Positions 60,389 to 64,000 of a stretch of 64,000 nucleotides of DNA are shown here, piece by piece. Each line of letters opens with the position of its first letter. Position 1 is the first letter of the stretch. Origin of the DNA: Cucumis sativus (lineage: Eukaryota > Streptophyta > Magnoliopsida > Cucurbitales > Cucurbitaceae); the NCBI RefSeq assembly GCF_000004075.3, contig NC_026657.2, forward strand, positions 5,146,001-5,210,000, in the 5' to 3' direction. The translations under genes and the position numbers were made by a program. The notes under the pieces are model-generated. The model was not told the DNA's origin, did no database searches, and was given only the letters and a program-made list of their open reading frames with translations.

Positions 60389-63300
60389 TTTTTTTTTTCT
60401 TGGTATTTGTTTCCTGCGTTTTTAGAAGGAAATTGAAGCAATCAATCTAAGAAGCTTCCTACAAGAATTGGCCATAGTTCTATTAATATGGAGAAAAGTT
60501 ACAAATTGGAAGGCTAGAGAGAAGCCTAGAACAACTCAATCTAACAAAGCTCTATAGTTAAGAGAAATAACACTAGAGTCGTACTGGTTATATGTAGTGT
60601 GGTGATTAGACCAAACTCCTATCAGATTACACACGTCTTTCTAAAGGTTTACAACATATTGGATTTTTCGTTAAAGATTCTATTGTTTCTCTCCATCCAC
60701 ATTGTCTAGAGGAGCATAGCAACTGCATTGAAACGGGTGACATTTCTTCTATTTGTTTGTTTCAACCTGATTAAAGATTTGATTAGGGAGTTTAGGTTGT
60801 CTTTGTTGATAATTCCGCCAATTGATCTCAAGCGCTTGTCCCAAAGTGTTTTTGTAACCTTACACTCCATGAGAAGGTGGTTGAAATGTTGGTTATTGGA
60901 GTAACAAAGCACACATCTGTTTGGGTTGAGATATAAGGATGGAAATTTCCTTTGGATGACAGCCAAAGTATTGATTTTTATGTAAAGAACAGTCCATAAA
61001 AAAATTTTGCACTTGTTAGGCACAACAGAAGACCAAAATTTTTCAAAGATTTAGAGTTCGCCTTAATAAGTTGGATTTGATGAACTTCATGAAGAGCCTT
61101 TTTTTACCAAAGCAGTGGTATAGCATTTATTTCCATTTAGCGTCCATGTTGGTGTGCTATTTTCTTTGAGTGCATTAGGAGTTGGAAGAAAGGACTTATT
61201 ACTGTTCTATAATGCTATCTCCCTATCATTCAAAGATCTTCTTAGCTAAAGGTTCCAATCATTGGAGTTTGAGTCCCAAACTTCTTTGATTGAAGCATTG
61301 TTTGATTGGCAAAGAGCAAAAAGTCTTGAAAAAGAAGCGGAAATGGGACTTTTTTCATTCCACATACCATGCTTGAAGGAAATATATTTCCTATTGTTAA
61401 TTTCCAAGTTATTGTTGATCCCGAACCATTGCTTGTTTTTAATTGTGAACATTCAGAGGGCCCTCAGACTACCGTGAATACCTTTTGAAGGAAGATCTCC
61501 TATGTGTGAGCCTTTGTATTTAGCAGGGTTGATTTGCCTTCACAAAGCATTTGATTTCGTATGGTAACGCCATAGCCATTTACATAAATGAGCGGAGTTA
61601 GTGTTTTTCAGCTTTGATAAACCCAATCCACCTTTGTCCTTTGGGCTTGTGACTATATCCCATCGTGCAATACAAGGTGAGTGGTGTGAGAATTTGGGTT
61701 GTTGACATTTGAATCCCAAACAAAATTCCTCCAAAATTTTTTAATTTGCTTGTAGATGGCCTTGGGAGCTTTGAAATTAGAGAGCTAGTAAGTGGGAAGA
61801 CTGGAAAGACTAGCTTTGAGGAGAGTTAGTTTGCTACCTTTTGAACATTGGGAATATTTCCACATGTTGAGCTTTTTTCGAATTTTGGCTTTGATATTAT
61901 CCCAAAAGCTGATATAATTTGGCTTACCTCCAAGAAGGAACACCAAGATAGATTATCGACAGAGCTTGAGCTTTTAGCTTCAAAAGGGCCACCACTATGG
62001 AGAAACGAACTTTTGAAATATTGATAGGACTTAAGGTGGATTTGTTTCGATTAATGGAGAGACCAGAAGCTGCTTCAAATAAATTTAAGGCATACCTTAA
62101 GTTTGAAATGGCAGAATCATTGTCTTCAACAAAAATCAAAATGTCATATGCAAAGAGGATGTGGTTAAGGCTGCAAGTGTCATTGAAAACAACTCCTTGA
62201 AGAGTTTTGATGGAATTTAGATAATCGAGGATTACACGGAGGTATTCCATAGCCAAAGCAAAAATAAAAGGAGATAGAGGGTTTTCTTATCGTAAACCTC
62301 TTTTTGGAGATGTGATCCTTCAGTTGACCATTTATAATAATTGAGTATTGAACAATGGTTATGCAAGCTTTGATCCATTTTCTTCACCCGCAAGGAAAAT
62401 TTTTCTTTATCAACATAAAATCAAAGAATTTTCAGTTTATAGTGTCAAAGGCCTTCTCAATATCAATCTTAACCACGTAGCCTTTTGTTTTGTTGGTTCT
62501 CCAGTAGTTCACTGCTTCATTAGCCGTTAAGATTGCACCTGTAATTTGCCTATTTTTCACAAAAGCAAATTGGTTATCTACGATAGTACTTGGCGAAGTC
62601 TGCTTCAGTATGTTAGCTTAGGTGTTGGCAACCACTTTGTAGAGAAATGTAGTTAAACTAATGGGTCTAAAATCCGCAAGCATGAAACAATCTTTTTTCT
62701 TTGCAATAAGTGTAATGAAAGTGTTTTTTACATTCTTGTTTATCACACCTTTCGAGTGAAAATCGTTGAGAAAGTCCATAATATCCTTCTTTAAGAGAAA
62801 CCACGACTTTTTATAGAGTTCCAGAGGAAAGCCATCAGGTCCTTGGAGCTTTGTTGTTGTTGAAAGTGAAGATGGTTTTCTAATTTCCTCTTCTTCAAAG
62901 GGAGCACAAAGCAAATAGTGAAAATTGTTAATCAACGGGGTTCCAATTCAGATTGTCAATCAGCAACAAAGGCTTTTTATTCTTACATTAGATGCTCTTG
63001 AAATGGTTTAAGAAACACTTCACAATTTTGTGATTTATCTTGTGTATAGCGCCTTTTCATCCATGATTTCTGTGGTTAGGTCTTTTTCCTGTCTCGCTGT
63101 GCAAGCTTTGTGGAAGAAAGGGGTACTTTCGTCTCCATCCTTAATCCATAACTTTTTCGCTCTTTGGGACCAGTATCGAGCTTCATTGTAATCAAGAATA
63201 TCAAGCTCTGATTTTAGAGCGAGTCTTCTGTCACTGTCAACCTCACATAGCAAGTTGTCAGCTTCTTTTTTGTCTAAAGCTTCAATTTCTTGAATTAAAT

Positions 63301-64000
63301 CCTTTCTTATTGAGATAGAAAGCTTGTTGTTGGTTAGCTGCTAGTTGCACATGAGTCTAGCAATACTCTTCAATCTTTCCATAATATTATGGTGTTTTTC
63401 CACCACATTTTGATGTTTTTCTTAAAATCTTTGTTGTTCAAAGTGTCTACATTGAGCTTAAAAGGAGTGGGACTCCAAGTTAATTCTTCTGATTCAAGAA
63501 TGATCGTAAAATGATTAGTGATGGTTCTAGCAAGCGTTCTTGAATGATGTTTCTTCAAAGACTGCTCTCATTGCTTTGAGTAGAGAAAACGATCTGAACG
63601 GGAGCAAGTTGAATTTATTCTTAGGTTCAACTAGGTGTACTTGTTGTTACTGAGCGGAGGATCCAACAAACTGTGATTCTAGATAAAATTGTTGTTATTG
63701 GCCGTAGTTTCATCTTTGTGTCTGAAAACATTGAAGCCACCATCTATGAGCCAGACATTAGAACAAATTGTTGCAAGGTGATAAAGATCAGTCCATAAGT
63801 TTGCTATATCACTTCTTTTTGGGGACCATAGATTTTTGTTAAACCAGCAATAATGATCTTTTATTGATTTGAAGTTGAGCAAAAGCATAAAAGAACCTTT
63901 AAAGTGGTTGATACAAGAATGATGAACATTGTCCCAAAGAATCAGAATAACGTTGAAACTTCCATTATATTTAAAGCTTTTGAAAGCCATTTGATGCTCT
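60389..64000 (-). mobile_element. Decayed L1-type LINE, 5' part beyond the window
   Basis: Minus strand. From the window edge downward: an endonuclease-like text near 63,850-63,700 (LWTDLYHLATICSNVWLIDG then GFNVFRHKDE, the GDFN motif region with D changed to G), and a linker with ARYWSQRAKKLWIKDGDEST near 63,180. The RT spans about 62,900-61,930: LQGPDGFPLELYKKSW, FITLIAKKKD, FRPISLTT, then LNHILFAYDILIFVED (FADD box altered to FAYD), and GLSINRNKS. KGGLGLSKLKNTN follows near 61,620. The zf-RVT domain is near 61,020-60,800 (KCKIFLWTVL...CVLCYSNNQHFNHLLMEC). A run of T at 60,389-60,398 marks the poly(A) tail of the minus-strand transcript. Many frame breaks and altered catalytic residues mean it is dead. 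Confidence 0.88.

Noticed and set aside
60389..64000. Functional LINE proteins
   Set aside because: Many frame breaks, the FADD box reads FAYD and the endonuclease GDFN box has lost its Asp. It is a remnant.

Overview
The window is nuclear DNA of a dicot, most likely a cucurbit. The evidence is an AT-rich background, split genes with GT-AG introns, a canonical plant tRNA-Phe, a plastid-targeted protein, a plant-only Bet v 1 hormone-binding gene pair, and Tat/Ogre, Tork-type copia, gypsy and L1 retroelements. The family placement is an inference from overall style; no marker gene settles it.

Left arm (1-19,100) holds the host genes. A single uninterrupted 552-codon frame (7,018-8,676, +) joins an RPS5/RPS2-type coiled-coil domain of plant NLR immune receptors, with an MGxxxS N-myristoylation motif, directly to a full-length monodehydroascorbate reductase. 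This is the most unusual object in the window. It is followed by a two-exon gene of unknown function (9,893-11,836, +), a four-exon gene for a 94-residue mitochondrial protein that looks like the complex I ESSS/NDUFB11 accessory subunit (12,671-15,890, +), a six-exon gene for a predicted plastid membrane protein with a CxxC...CxxC zinc ribbon (16,360-18,703, -), and tRNA-Phe(GAA) (18,984-19,056, +).

Middle (19,100-26,700) is repeat-derived and without intact genes: a decayed Myb/SANT-like reading frame next to a CACTA-type terminus, a hairpin MITE, a non-coding repeat block beginning TGTCACGCC, and a degenerate minisatellite.

Right-centre (26,700-57,500) is bounded by two inverted, convergent paralogues of a phytohormone-binding (CSBP/PhBP, Bet v 1 superfamily) gene with identical exon design. 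The 28 kb between them is a retrotransposon nest. A decayed Ty3/gypsy pol fragment on the minus strand was cut first by a Ty1/copia element (47,872-53,075, target duplication TTGCT) and, in another place, by a 16.7 kb Tat/Ogre-type element (30,449-47,146, target duplication GATAT). The gypsy reading frame can be followed across both insertion points. The Tat/Ogre element is young: near-identical LTRs, tRNA-Arg primer site, polypurine tract, ORF1, gag-pro, RT-RNaseH, and archaeal-type RNaseH-integrase. It has a probable intron between protease and RT, one frame offset, and a 118-bp tandem repeat in its 3' untranslated region.

Right end (57,500-64,000) is intergenic DNA with a second MITE copy, then a decayed L1-type LINE on the minus strand that runs off the window edge.

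The exon joins given are my own reading of splice sites and frame; none was tested against transcripts or databases.
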